DNA from: Enterobacter hormaechei ATCC 49162
Lineage (GTDB): Bacteria > Pseudomonadota > Gammaproteobacteria > Enterobacterales > Enterobacteriaceae
DNA length: 64,000 nucleotides
Reading direction: 5' to 3'
NCBI RefSeq assembly: GCF_001875655.1
Contig: NZ_MKEQ01000001.1
Span: 496,001 to 560,000 of the forward strand
A program made the translations under genes and the position numbers. Below, one piece after another: positions 16,297 to 25,173 of this stretch; the first letter of the stretch is position 1; every line of letters starts with the position of its first letter. The notes beneath the pieces are model-generated. The model saw only the letters and a list, made by a program, of their open reading frames with translations. It had not been told where the DNA came from and did no database searches.

Positions 16297-17845
16297 TGGA
16301 CTTCACCTGTTCCTGATGAAAACGGCAGCGGGCGATAACAGACTCAATTTCAAACTGTGTGGTTTCATGGATTAAAATGAGCGGATTTCGGGAATTACCT
16401 ACACCGTCTGAAATAGCGATTAGTTCATCGACTTCTTTTTTGACGCATTCAAGTAGAGCCTGATGTTCACCATCCGTAAAAGGGCGATAATACAGACAGC
16501 CGTAACAAGAACGCACTTCGCTGAAAGGGCATGTACTACTGTTCCTGGAGCAACCACCAATTTTATCATGCAACTCGTCACCAACGAGTCCCACCACTGG
16601 ATGGCCTTTCCAATGTGCTGAGTCGACCAGTTCCCCAGTGAGCATCATAGCCACCATATTTTGCCAAACGGGATTCGACCCAAGCGCTTTAGCACGGATC
16701 AAGGCCAACGCGGGAGTTGCCATAATGTAGTATTTAGCTACGGCAAGAGAGGTGTGCCCCAGTACATGTGCTATCTCTTCAGCGCTAGCACCTTGCATCG
16801 CCAAAGAGTGCCCAACATTGTGGCGTAAATCAGTGGGTGTAATTGTGGGCAATGCAGCTTCGCCACATGCTACGGCGGCTTGATATTCAGGAGGACAGAA
16901 ATTTAGGATTGCCTGATTAATTGCCTGAGACACATAATGCGGAGCTGAAACGCTGAAATCGAATAGTTTATCTTCGGGGTTTTTCTTATATCTCACGGTA
17001 TAGTTCATAATTAACTCCCCAATTTCTGGGGGGATCGCCAGAAATAACCGCTCTGTCGTCACTCGTCTTTGTTTAGCATATGGTAAAAAGACACTGTATC
17101 GAATCAGACCAGATTCCTGATTTCGTGTATCGATACGAACATCTTTGACCGCCAGCCTAGCGAGTTGTACTGGGCGTGCACCCGTTACATAAGCCAACCC
17201 AAGGATAGCTGCATTGCGCACTTCGCTGTGACTGAAACTTTTGCCATCGCGTAACAACGAAGCCATTTCAAACAGTCCATTGCAAATCATGTTTTTTTCA
17301 AGAGGGTCAAGAATATTATCGATTTCTTGGTAAACCCCCCAATGTTCGAGATACGGTCGAGGGACGAACTCAAGATCATCGTAATCTTCAAGATTGAAAC
17401 CTGGGAATGTTTCAGCACAAAGTATTTTTAATCCGAATAACACGGAATAAAAAGTAGCATTATCAATATCCTCTTTTTCGATAAATAATCGGAGCGTACT
17501 AAGCGAAAACCCACCATGTTCTCGACAATATGAAATGATATTCCTCCAATCAAGGTGCAACGCTGGAAGTTTGGTTGGAAATCTCGTCGATGCATATTTG
17601 AAACAGATATACTTGTTTAATTTATTTGAGATATAATCTTGATTGAAAACAAGATATCGCCGACTGCCTGAATAATCGAAAGTCCATTTATTTCCTTTGT
17701 TAACAATATATTTATCATCAAACTCCATTGCCGTTTTTAGATAAATTCGATCAGGAATATCGAGTTCAAAGATAGCCTTAGCTAAATCAGGAGGGTAAAC
17801 TGAGTTCCCTTCGTCAGATTTTAATGCATTATCAAATGATGTCAT
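16280..17845 (-). CDS. Tyrosine recombinase, second of the trio, with a C-terminal Cys cluster
   Basis: A 521-residue tyrosine recombinase. Box I reads LAYVTGARPVQLARL (R224). Box II reads TITPTDLRHNVGHSLA, with R341 present but Thr338 where the usual His of HxxR stands. VLGHTSLAVAKYYIMA supplies H364 and the nucleophile Y372 or Y373. After the catalytic domain, cysteines 432, 439, 447 and 450 (GGCSRNSSTC, RSCYGC) suggest a zinc-binding module similar in position to that of the 788-residue protein. The N-terminal 160 residues are unrecognised and AT-rich in codon use. The gene overlaps the first recombinase by 14 bases and the third by 17. The His-to-Thr change is known to be tolerated in some family members, so activity cannot be ruled out. 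Confidence 0.85.
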   Translation of the reverse strand: MTSFDNALKSDEGNSVYPPDLAKAIFELDIPDRIYLKTAMEFDDKYIVNKGNKWTFDYSGSRRYLVFNQDYISNKLNKYICFKYASTRFPTKLPALHLDWRNIISYCREHGGFSLSTLRLFIEKEDIDNATFYSVLFGLKILCAETFPGFNLEDYDDLEFVPRPYLEHWGVYQEIDNILDPLEKNMICNGLFEMASLLRDGKSFSHSEVRNAAILGLAYVTGARPVQLARLAVKDVRIDTRNQESGLIRYSVFLPYAKQRRVTTERLFLAIPPEIGELIMNYTVRYKKNPEDKLFDFSVSAPHYVSQAINQAILNFCPPEYQAAVACGEAALPTITPTDLRHNVGHSLAMQGASAEEIAHVLGHTSLAVAKYYIMATPALALIRAKALGSNPVWQNMVAMMLTGELVDSAHWKGHPVVGLVGDELHDKIGGCSRNSSTCPFSEVRSCYGCLYYRPFTDGEHQALLECVKKEVDELIAISDGVGNSRNPLILIHETTQFEIESVIARCRFHQEQVKSNEKSL

Positions 17846-19226
17846 CGTTATATCTATCCATTATAGTATCTAACGTATTATGTAGCGCTGCATTGTCTTG
17901 AATAATTCGTTGGACATTGGCAGCATTAGCCTGCTCAGACAGGAAACGTTTTGCATATAGATCAGGCATTTGACTTGTCGGACTCCATCCCCCCATCAGT
18001 CGTAGTTCATCTTTGGCTTCTTCCATTATCCCTGAGAGGGAAGGGACTTCAGCAATAAAGTGTGTTTTATTTTGCTGGCTTTTCAAATATTTTAAATGCC
18101 ATATTTTTTGCAATGTCAAAAAGGCCCAAGTATGTCGGGTTGTATGCGGAGTCAATCGTTGCAACGAGTCAGAGTACAACGGTGATTTGTACTCTGGATA
18201 TTGGTTAGTGAAGACCTGATCTATTTTCGAAAAAATAGAATGAACTGATGTGTAGGACAAAGGCTTCGCTGACTGTTGACTCGATGTAAAGATGAAATCG
18301 TGTTTATCAGTTTTTGGTCGAAGCTTTGCTATATAAATGCTTAAAAAAATATAATCCTGCTTATCGAGCTCCAACACACGATTAGCCCATGCATTTTTGA
18401 GAGATGGCGCATTCTTTCTTGGTTCGTATGCCTCGTCGACAGTTGTCACAATCAAACTAAACTTATCACCTTTTAAATTAGGTTTAATTGAGCTGCACTC
18501 TAACAACAATAGCTCACCTGTTCGTAAACCATAATTTAACAACAGACGAATAATCAAAAAATTGCGGAACTGAAGATGCCCGGAAGGGAAAGGATTTAGC
18601 GGGTTATGCTTTTGGGCAGAAGAGGGGGTTATTATTCCATACAGGCTGAGCACCATTGCCCCAGACAAACTCTGAAATCCTTGGCTGCTGTGACTATGTT
18701 GCGAAAATTTGTTTGATGTAAGCGTTCGATAATTCTCCCGGCAAAGCTGTAAACGGGTGTGTAAACGCGAAGCCAAAAGTGATAATGCTTTGGGAGAGTC
18801 ATCCCGGTATGCAGGTGATATGTAGGTGTTAATCAAAAAAGAAATGAAATGGATCACAGCACGAACTCTAACTGTATGAGTTAAGCTATTGGCTTTTGTG
18901 ACTCTCGTTAAAGACAACACATTTGACTGGACGTTGTGGCCATTTTCTAGATACATCCAAAATGCGGGCATTTCACCGACAGCAATGTCTGGATTGTGGT
19001 CAGATGAATAGAAGCTGTAGCAAAACGAGACACCATACTTTTGCCTCCAGAATTCGTAAAAAAACTTCACAGATTGAAGTGAAGCTGACTGTGTGGACAA
19101 TGAGCGGAAAGCCAAATGGTCAATATGGTACCTAAGGGGATACAGCAACGGCAGAGAGGTTTCCAAGTCCATCAGGATCCATCGCCTTTTACGGCCTGAG
19201 ATAACCAACTGCTTTAGTGAATACAC
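17832..19226 (-). CDS. Tyrosine recombinase, first of the trio
   Basis: A 464-residue tyrosine recombinase, first gene of the operon. The catalytic set is complete: LNYGLRTGELLLLE (R235), LTPHTTRHTWAFL (H361, R364), LMGGWSPTSQMPDLYAKRFL with W414 in place of His and Y424 as nucleophile. A SAM-like N-terminal domain spans roughly 30-180. I chose the GTG at 19226 because GAGG lies eight bases before it; an internal ATG 18 codons later is possible. It lies closest to the right end of the island, where an element integrase is expected. The Trp-for-His substitution is common in this family. It likely works with the two downstream recombinases, with which it overlaps. Confidence 0.88.
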   Translation of the reverse strand: MYSLKQLVISGRKRRWILMDLETSLPLLYPLRYHIDHLAFRSLSTQSASLQSVKFFYEFWRQKYGVSFCYSFYSSDHNPDIAVGEMPAFWMYLENGHNVQSNVLSLTRVTKANSLTHTVRVRAVIHFISFLINTYISPAYRDDSPKALSLLASRLHTRLQLCRENYRTLTSNKFSQHSHSSQGFQSLSGAMVLSLYGIITPSSAQKHNPLNPFPSGHLQFRNFLIIRLLLNYGLRTGELLLLECSSIKPNLKGDKFSLIVTTVDEAYEPRKNAPSLKNAWANRVLELDKQDYIFLSIYIAKLRPKTDKHDFIFTSSQQSAKPLSYTSVHSIFSKIDQVFTNQYPEYKSPLYSDSLQRLTPHTTRHTWAFLTLQKIWHLKYLKSQQNKTHFIAEVPSLSGIMEEAKDELRLMGGWSPTSQMPDLYAKRFLSEQANAANVQRIIQDNAALHNTLDTIMDRYNDDII

Positions 19227-19549
19227 AATATTTACCTCAAAATTATCATGGATATGAAGAGAATGTACTCTGTACCTAATGCAAGAAACGAGAGGGAGAT
19301 CAGAAATCCTAACGTATTGATTTATCAGTTAGTGGGAGTGTCATATGAACTTATTTACCACAGTAGGTGATTTAACATAATATACATTATGCGCACTAAC
19401 GTCAGATAACGAGAATTGTAGTCAGACTGGTGCACTCGTTATTCACCTGTTTTAAAGCCACACGGGGCTAATCACCGTTGAAACAACGTAAACAATTAAC
19501 TTATCATCACATGGCTAACCACTTACCCATGAGTATAAAGGCCCTCAGA
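19227..19549. other. Gap at the right end of the island with a candidate end repeat
   Basis: About 320 bases without a gene, between the recombinase operon and the acetyltransferase. It must hold the leftward recombinase promoter and the right element end. TGCGCACTAA at 19390-19399 is the inverted partner of 5114-5123. Upstream of 19380 the DNA is AT-rich like the island; beyond about 19440 it becomes more mixed. No tRNA gene or recognised attachment site is present. Confidence 0.4.
19390..19399 (-). repeat. Candidate right terminal inverted repeat of the island element
   Basis: TGCGCACTAA, inverted partner of the copy at 5114-5123. It lies about 165 bases outside the first recombinase gene. 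Evidence is limited to the ten-base match and partial similarity further outward. Confidence 0.3.
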
Positions 19550-20167
19550 ATGACTGAAAAACACTGGTCAAAAATAGAATATCTGCATCAGACCGTTACT
19601 AACCCTAATATTCACATTAAAGGTACGCACAGCTATTACAGTGACTGTTGGGATAAAGGATTCGAGCGTTCCGTCGTGAGATATTTACTTGGGGACGAGT
19701 TCAGTCGTGACTGGGAACCCCTTGGTCGACTCGACAAATTATATATTGGCAATTTTGTTTGTATTGGCGCCGAGAGCGTGATCCTGATGGGAGGAAATAG
19801 TACGCATCGTATGGACTGGATCAGCCTATACCCGTTCATGGAATCAATAAAAGAAGCCTACGTTAGCCGTGGTGACACCATACTGGGCGATGGTTGCTGG
19901 CTGGGAATGCGGGCGATGATTATGCCTGGTGTGACAATTGGTGAAGGTGCTGTGGTTGCCGCTGGCGCTGTGGTAACAAAAAATGTACCACCCTATGCGA
20001 TTTTCGGCGGCAATCCGGCCAAATTGATTAAATACCGTTTTCCTGAAGACGAGATTACGCGAATACTTGCGCTGAAATTATACGACCTTCCGGAAGAAAA
20101 ACTGGTCTCCATCCAGCCATTATTGTCGTCAGGTGAAATCACCGCACTAGAAAATAGCTTACGATAA
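19550..20167 (+). CDS. Type B chloramphenicol acetyltransferase-like (hexapeptide) acetyltransferase
   Basis: A 205-residue left-handed beta-helix acetyltransferase of the xenobiotic (CatB/Vat) branch. Diagnostic segments: NPNIHIKGTHSYYSDCW, LYIGNFVCIGAESVILMGGN, STHRMDWISLYPF with the catalytic His in STHRMDW, then ILGDGCWLGMRAMIMPGV, TIGEGAVVAAGAVVTKNVPP and YAIFGGNPAKLIKYRF. CatB enzymes transfer acetyl from acetyl-CoA to chloramphenicol, but many chromosomal relatives have other acceptors. I chose ATG 19550 because family members start with the equivalent MT-x-x-x-F/W and AAAGG precedes it; longer starts at 19511 or TTG 19478 are possible. It lies just outside the island's right end and is convergent with the GH28 gene, four bases away. 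It may be cargo or backbone. Confidence 0.85.
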   Translation: MTEKHWSKIEYLHQTVTNPNIHIKGTHSYYSDCWDKGFERSVVRYLLGDEFSRDWEPLGRLDKLYIGNFVCIGAESVILMGGNSTHRMDWISLYPFMESIKEAYVSRGDTILGDGCWLGMRAMIMPGVTIGEGAVVAAGAVVTKNVPPYAIFGGNPAKLIKYRFPEDEITRILALKLYDLPEEKLVSIQPLLSSGEITALENSLR

Positions 20168-20171
20168 CGAT

Positions 20172-21464
20172 TTAACGTTCATAACTGTCGTTACACTCTT
20201 GTGTGATCTCCACGGCAGTCACCTGCACATCCTTAAATAGCATGCCAACCACACCAGAAATTTTTCCGAACTCTGTCGCGTCAATCACAATCCCCTCCAG
20301 CGTTAACCCGGCCACAGGACGCTCCGGATAACCTTCTATGAAAAATGCCCGCGAGAAGCATTTATTGTCTGAGCGACGCGCCGTTATATTATTAATCGTC
20401 AGTCCGCTGACCACCGTAAGACCGGCGTCTCCCTCGACACCTGCGGCCAGCTTGCGCCAGTGTTCTGGTTTATCAGCTAAATCTCCCCGGTCGCCATAGC
20501 TGTACTGCGGAAACCAGTTCAGCTGGATTAAGACCGGAAAACGCACGTCTGTAAGCCGTAAATTCTGCACGATGATATCCCGAATAAACCCGCCCCGGTT
20601 GCGGGCAGACTTAATGCGAAACCCGACGCCTGTGCCGTTAAACGCGTTATCTTCAATCAGGACGCGTTCAATGCCGCCTGAGGTTTCGCTCCCCAGCGTG
20701 ATCCCGGATCCCTTATTCAGCGTACATCCGCGAATGACTATATCCCGGGCGGTACGTGCTTTTTGCGCCGCTTCGTATCCTCGTCCTGATTTGATGCAGA
20801 TATTGTCGTCATTGCAGGAAACGATGCAGCGTTCGACCCGCACCTGCTCACAGGAATCGATATCGATCCCGTCGGTGCTCGGCCCCGCAGAGTTGCTGAT
20901 CTGCACGCCTTCAACCTCGATATGGCGCGAATAACAGAGATGCATGTTCCAGAATCCGGACTCCCGACTGGTGAAATCACGCAGCAAAATGGTCTGACTT
21001 TCAAAGATCAGGATATTGCGCGGTCGCTGACAGTCGTAATCAACCACCCAACGCAATCCTCTGGCGCTGTAGTCCTCGACCATGCCGCTGCGCTCGTCAT
21101 CTCCCCAGAAGCGTTGCCACCAAATGGCACCCTGCCCGTCTATCGTGCCCGTACCGGTAATGCTGACGTTTTCACACTCAATGATATTGATAATGCCTGC
21201 TGGCCAGCGCATATCTATGCCAGCAACCCGGGTATTAATCAGGGGGTAATCAGCCAGATCCTGGCTCCCCACGAGCTGCGCGCCAGCGTCCAGGTGAAGC
21301 GAAACACCACTTTTCAGGAAAAGTGCGCCGGTCAGAAAACGCCCTGGCGGAATAACGATGACGTCATTCTGTTGAGCGTTATCAATGGCCTGCTGAATGG
21401 CGGATGTTGACAGACGTTGCGCGGTTGGGTCCGCGCCGCACGCCAGAATGGAGATCGCTTTCAT
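20172..21464 (-). CDS. Glycoside hydrolase family 28 (polygalacturonase-like)
   Basis: A 430-residue right-handed parallel beta-helix hydrolase of family GH28. The N-terminus (ADPTAQRLSTSAIQQAIDNA, then VIVIPPGRFLTGALFLKSGV) is the usual pectin-lyase-fold start. The catalytic region shows STDGIDIDSCEQVRVERC (the D-x-x-D type pair), NDDNICIKSGRG, and GITLGSETSGGIERV. No signal peptide is visible (it starts MKAISILACGADPTAQ), so the enzyme probably acts in the cytoplasm on imported oligogalacturonides. It lies 104 bases downstream of a DeoR regulator in the same direction, which suggests sugar-linked control. uxaB, for galacturonate breakdown, is about 12 kb away, a loose functional link. Confidence 0.88.
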   Translation of the reverse strand: MKAISILACGADPTAQRLSTSAIQQAIDNAQQNDVIVIPPGRFLTGALFLKSGVSLHLDAGAQLVGSQDLADYPLINTRVAGIDMRWPAGIINIIECENVSITGTGTIDGQGAIWWQRFWGDDERSGMVEDYSARGLRWVVDYDCQRPRNILIFESQTILLRDFTSRESGFWNMHLCYSRHIEVEGVQISNSAGPSTDGIDIDSCEQVRVERCIVSCNDDNICIKSGRGYEAAQKARTARDIVIRGCTLNKGSGITLGSETSGGIERVLIEDNAFNGTGVGFRIKSARNRGGFIRDIIVQNLRLTDVRFPVLIQLNWFPQYSYGDRGDLADKPEHWRKLAAGVEGDAGLTVVSGLTINNITARRSDNKCFSRAFFIEGYPERPVAGLTLEGIVIDATEFGKISGVVGMLFKDVQVTAVEITQECNDSYER

Positions 21465-21568
21465 GGCTTGTCCTTAAACAGATGAAAGCCTTAGTCTAGG
21501 AATCAGCGTGACGGATAACCTTTGTCTGTTTGACAGCCACGCGCTCAGGCTGGCAAAAAAGCAGATAT

Positions 21569-22327
21569 TTACTGGCTTGCGATCACCGCAATGCCCTTTT
21601 CTTTCATCGCCTTGACCCAGCGCTCATCCGTTGTGTCATCAACAACCAGCGTATTCACCCGCGACAGGTCGCCAATTACAAACGCCGAGGCCGTGTTGAT
21701 CTTCTCCGGTGAGGCCAGTACCACCGTTTCCGCCGCTCTGCCGGAAAATGCACGTTTGATGCACGCTTCTTCATAATCTCCGGTGGTCAGCCCGGCCTCA
21801 GGATGCACACCGGTGACACCCATGAAAAACAGATCCGCATGAATATTGTTGATGCCTTCAATAGCGGCGGCACCGACCGTGACGATGGAGTGTTTATACA
21901 AACGACCGCCAATCAGGATCACCTCTATGCATGGATGGTCGACCAGCCCCAATGCGATACCCGGACTGTGCGTCACCACGGTTATTTGCAAATCGGGTGG
22001 CAAGAACGTAATAAGTTCGGAGGTGGTCGTCCCGCCATCGATGATCACCACCTGCCCCGGTGAAATGAGCTGCGCGCCCCGACGTGCCACGCGTTTTTTT
22101 GCATCCATTTTAACGGACTGACGTTCGGCAAAAGGCGCAACCGCTGAAGATGCTGGCAGTGCGCCGCCGTGGACACGCTGCAAACGCCCTTCTGCCGCCA
22201 GTTCACGTAAATCCCGGCGGATAGTGTCCTCAGATACCGAGAAAAAAAGGCTTAGCGCAGTAGACTGCACCTGGCCTTCCGCCTCCAGTTTTTCCAGAAT
22301 CAACTGTTTGCGCTGACTTGTGAGCAT
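21569..22327 (-). CDS. DeoR-family transcriptional regulator
   Basis: A 252-residue DeoR-type regulator. The N-terminal HTH reads MLTSQRKQLILEKLEAEG, then FSVSEDTIRRDLRELAAEGR and LQRVHGGALP, the family signature. The C-terminal sugar-phosphate sensor domain has VVIIDGGTTTSELI, VTHSPGIALGLVDHP, VILIGGRLYKHSIVTVG and DLFFMGVTGVHPEAGLTTGD. Such regulators respond to phosphorylated sugars and usually control adjacent catabolic genes. The GH28 hydrolase gene lies downstream in the same direction, and nudK is divergent across an 86-base gap. The effector cannot be told from sequence. Confidence 0.92.
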   Translation of the reverse strand: MLTSQRKQLILEKLEAEGQVQSTALSLFFSVSEDTIRRDLRELAAEGRLQRVHGGALPASSAVAPFAERQSVKMDAKKRVARRGAQLISPGQVVIIDGGTTTSELITFLPPDLQITVVTHSPGIALGLVDHPCIEVILIGGRLYKHSIVTVGAAAIEGINNIHADLFFMGVTGVHPEAGLTTGDYEEACIKRAFSGRAAETVVLASPEKINTASAFVIGDLSRVNTLVVDDTTDERWVKAMKEKGIAVIASQ

Positions 22328-22413
22328 GATTTATTCCTGATGTTGCACGATACATCTTGTATTTGCACGATGGTGCTGTTTATGATGCTCACTCTACGAG
22401 AGGAGAGCCAAAC

Positions 22414-22998
22414 GTGCAATCAAAACGTGCAGATATACGCATCATCAACAGCGAAACGTTGTCCGACAACTGGTATAACCTGAAAAAATACACTTTTGAC
22501 CTCCAGCGCAGCGATGGCGACTGGCAGCGACAAGAGCGTGAAGTGTATGACCGCGGGAATGGCGCGACGATCCTGCTCTATAATCGCGACAGCAAAACCG
22601 TGATTCTGACACGGCAGTTCCGTTTCCCGGTGTTTATCAATGGTCACGAAGAGGATCTCATTGAGGCGGCCGCCGGGTTGCTCGATAACCTTGACCCGGA
22701 AAGCCGGATTAAAGCCGAAGCGGAAGAAGAAACCGGGTTTAAGGTGACGCGCGTAGAGAAAATTTTTGAGGCCTATATGAGCCCTGGCTCCGTTACCGAA
22801 AAACTCTACTTCTATCTGGCGGAATATCATCCGCAGGATCGGACCAGCGCGGGCGGCGGCGTTAAAGCAGAGGGGGAAGATATCGACGTGCTGGAAATGA
22901 CGCTGGACGATGCGCTTCGGGGTATTGAGAATGGCCAGATTGTCGACGGAAAAACCATCATGCTGCTGTATCACCTGGCCCTGAAAGGCATTTTATAA
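22414..22998 (+). CDS. nudK: GDP-mannose pyrophosphatase NudK
   Basis: A 194-residue Nudix hydrolase matching NudK (191 residues in E. coli). It begins with a GTG at 22414 after AGAGGAGAG; the frame upstream is open but has no ribosome site. Segments: YNLKKYTFDLQRSDGDWQRQ, RGNGATILLYNRDSKTVILT, RQFRFPVFINGHE, the Nudix box AAGLLDNLDPES through EAEEETGF, then EAYMSPGSVTEKLYFYLAEY and GEDIDVLEM. NudK hydrolyses GDP-mannose to GMP and mannose-1-phosphate. It is divergent from the DeoR regulator and followed by tam in the same direction, with an 84-base gap. Confidence 0.93.
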   Translation: MQSKRADIRIINSETLSDNWYNLKKYTFDLQRSDGDWQRQEREVYDRGNGATILLYNRDSKTVILTRQFRFPVFINGHEEDLIEAAAGLLDNLDPESRIKAEAEEETGFKVTRVEKIFEAYMSPGSVTEKLYFYLAEYHPQDRTSAGGGVKAEGEDIDVLEMTLDDALRGIENGQIVDGKTIMLLYHLALKGIL

Positions 22999-23082
22999 TC
23001 CCACAATTAGCCAGATACCTGCCCCGGCGCAGGTATTTGCCTGTGCTATTCTTGCTGAACACCTCAACACGGAGATGCGAAA

Positions 23083-23841
23083 ATGGCCGACTGGGATCCC
23101 TCTCTTTATCTTCAGTACAGCGCAGAGCGCACACGTCCCGCCGCTGAGTTACTCGCCCGGGTGCCGCTGGCGGACGTAACAACTGCCGTGGATTTGGGCT
23201 GCGGGCCAGGCAACAGCACCGCGCTGCTGAAAAAGCGCTGGCCTTCAGCGCAGATCACCGGCGTGGATAACTCCCCGGCGATGCTGGAGGAAGCCCGGCA
23301 GGCGCTGCCAGACTGTCACTTTGTTGAAGCGGATATCCGTCACTACAAACCTGACCAGCCTCTCAGCCTGGTCTACGCCAATGCCTCCCTGCAATGGATC
23401 CCGGACCATTACCACCTTCTGCCACACCTGGTTTCACTGCTCCAGCTAAACGGCGTGCTGGCGGTACAAATGCCTGACAACTGGCTTGAGCCGACGCACG
23501 CCCTGATGCGTGAAGTCGCCTGGGAACAGGGTTATCCCGAACGTGGCCGCGAGCCGTTGCCGGGTATCCATGCTTACTACGATATTCTGACGGAAGCGGG
23601 ATGTGACGTGGATATCTGGCGGACCACCTACTTCCATCAAATGAGCTCTCATCAGGCAATTATTGACTGGGTCAGCGCGACGGGGTTACGTCCGTGGTTA
23701 CAGGAACTCAACGAAAGCGAGCAGAAAAATTATCTGAAACGCTACCTTGAGCTGCTGGAAGAGCAGTATCCGCTCCAGGAGAACGGGCAGATACTGCTGG
23801 CTTTTCCGCGCCTGTTTATGGTGGCTCAGCGGGTTCCGTAA
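23083..23841 (+). CDS. tam: Trans-aconitate 2-methyltransferase Tam
   Basis: A 252-residue SAM-dependent methyltransferase. The SAM site reads [15 protein letters not shown] (motif I), then [20 protein letters not shown] (motif II) and [20 protein letters not shown] (motif IV). [20 protein letters not shown] and the C-terminal [18 protein letters not shown] region match Tam, which methylates trans-aconitate to relieve inhibition of aconitase. Length equals the E. coli enzyme. ATG 23083 follows a CGGAG. The gene ends six bases from the convergent dipZ gene. Confidence 0.92.
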   Translation: MADWDPSLYLQYSAERTRPAAELLARVPLADVTTAVDLGCGPGNSTALLKKRWPSAQITGVDNSPAMLEEARQALPDCHFVEADIRHYKPDQPLSLVYANASLQWIPDHYHLLPHLVSLLQLNGVLAVQMPDNWLEPTHALMREVAWEQGYPERGREPLPGIHAYYDILTEAGCDVDIWRTTYFHQMSSHQAIIDWVSATGLRPWLQELNESEQKNYLKRYLELLEEQYPLQENGQILLAFPRLFMVAQRVP

Positions 23842-23847
23842 GCCGGA

Positions 23848-25038
23848 TCAGGAACGCGCTTCCTTGAGCAACTGCTGAATGACGGCCTCCTGCTTGTCGT
23901 AGTTACCTTCGCCAAACGAGGTGTAACGCAGTTGCCCTTTCGCATCGAAATAGTAATGCGCTGGCCAGTACTGATTTCCGAACGCGCTCCAGATTTTGTA
24001 GTTATTATCCGTCACCACGCGGTACGGCAGTTGCCATTTGTTGACCGCGTTTTTCACCGATGATATCGGTTTTTCCCAGGGATATTCCGGCGTGTGGACA
24101 CCAATGACGACCAGACCTTGAGACTGATATTTCTTCGCCCAGTCACGAACATACGGAAGCGTATGCTGACAGTTAATACAGTCCCAGGTCCAGAAATCGA
24201 TAAGGACCACTTTCCCCCGCAAGGAGTCAGACGTGACAGGGTCACCATTCACCCAACCCGTACCGCCGTCTAATGAGGGTAACTGGCTGCTCGGCACCGC
24301 GTCAGCGACCGGTTGCAGTTTCACCTGCCTGGAGGTGGGTTGCGCAAGACTCAACAGCGCGTTTTCCAGCTTGTCGGCAACACCGTTGGCACCTTTCAAT
24401 GCCGAGGTCATCCCGCTGGCGTTGAACGCAACGGCAGCTAACATCATCACCCCCGCCCCCTGACGCAAACGCGCCATCAATGCGGATTTGGCTCTCAGAG
24501 GAGCGATCAGCTTACGCCCGCCCACGACAAGCAGCCCCAGCATCAACGCGCATCCACTGCCGTAAGCGGCTAACAGCGCTCCGGTCGCGATGGCCGAGTG
24601 TCCCGCAATATTAATGCTGAAGATCGCCCCGAGAATCGGTCCGGCACAGGGGGACCACAACAGTCCAACGGCCAGCCCTGCCAGAAAAGCCGAAAGCATG
24701 CCGCGTCGCTGCATGCTGTGGGTGTTGAGAACATTTCCCGCGCTGACCGCCGGGCGGGCAATGCGCTGAGCGAACTGCGGGAAGATCAGGGCCAGCGCGG
24801 CAATACTCAGTACCAACAGCGCAATCCAGCGACCAATAACGGTGGCGTCAGCGATCCACTCGCTGGCAACCGTTACCACCATCGCGACCAACGTGAACAT
24901 CGCAATCATTCCCGCCAGAAGCGCCAGAATGTGCTTGCGCTGCCCCTGAAAGCCAGCGAACAGCAGAGGAATGACGGGAAGCGTGCAGGGACTGAGCAGG
25001 CTAATCATGCCGCCCAAAAACGCGATTATCAGAAACAT
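23848..25038 (-). CDS. dipZ: DipZ-type fusion: CcdA membrane domain plus thioredoxin-like domain
   Basis: A 396-residue protein that joins a CcdA-type electron carrier to a thioredoxin-fold domain. The N-terminal 220 residues hold about six membrane helices with the two CcdA cysteine motifs, LLSPCTLPVIPLLF and LLWSPCAGPILGAIF. From about 255 to the end is a redoxin domain: KVVLIDFWTWDCINCQHTLP (CxxC as CINC), GLVVIGVHTPEYPWEK and YWPAHYYFDAKGQLRY. Such DipZ proteins pass electrons from cytoplasmic thioredoxin to extracytoplasmic disulfides and are linked to periplasmic redox stress or cytochrome c maturation. The gene lies 135 bases downstream of a histidine kinase in the same direction and may be part of its regulon. 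Confidence 0.88.
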   Translation of the reverse strand: MFLIIAFLGGMISLLSPCTLPVIPLLFAGFQGQRKHILALLAGMIAMFTLVAMVVTVASEWIADATVIGRWIALLVLSIAALALIFPQFAQRIARPAVSAGNVLNTHSMQRRGMLSAFLAGLAVGLLWSPCAGPILGAIFSINIAGHSAIATGALLAAYGSGCALMLGLLVVGGRKLIAPLRAKSALMARLRQGAGVMMLAAVAFNASGMTSALKGANGVADKLENALLSLAQPTSRQVKLQPVADAVPSSQLPSLDGGTGWVNGDPVTSDSLRGKVVLIDFWTWDCINCQHTLPYVRDWAKKYQSQGLVVIGVHTPEYPWEKPISSVKNAVNKWQLPYRVVTDNNYKIWSAFGNQYWPAHYYFDAKGQLRYTSFGEGNYDKQEAVIQQLLKEARS

Positions 25039-25173
25039 AAGGACCTCACATTACAGTAGCTGCGAAGGTGCAGTGAGGTCATTTCACCGTACGAATGTGT
25101 TCAGCCTGTGTGCTAAAAACTGAATTTCGTCTGCCTGGGTATCGGCGCGGGGTGCAGATACAAAAACGTACAA

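Larger units (their letters stand above)
5100..19410. mobile_element. Defence-carrying element with a tyrosine-recombinase trio
   Basis: The block between two chromosomal backbones holds four defence-type genes or regulators, an AT-rich control region and, at its right end, an operon of three tyrosine-recombinase-like proteins plus a small coiled-coil protein. The layout (several recombinases and one small accessory protein at one end) resembles Tn554-type transposons (TnpA/TnpB/TnpC) and recombinase-in-trio elements, but the proteins are larger. Base composition shifts visibly: the 12.0-13.3 kb part is very AT-rich and the recombinase genes are less GC-rich than the flanks. Limits are set by the weak inverted repeats near 5114 and 19390; the AlbA_2 gene and the sulfatase breakpoint at about 3.88 kb may mark a wider island. 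No target-site duplication was recognised. Confidence 0.5.
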
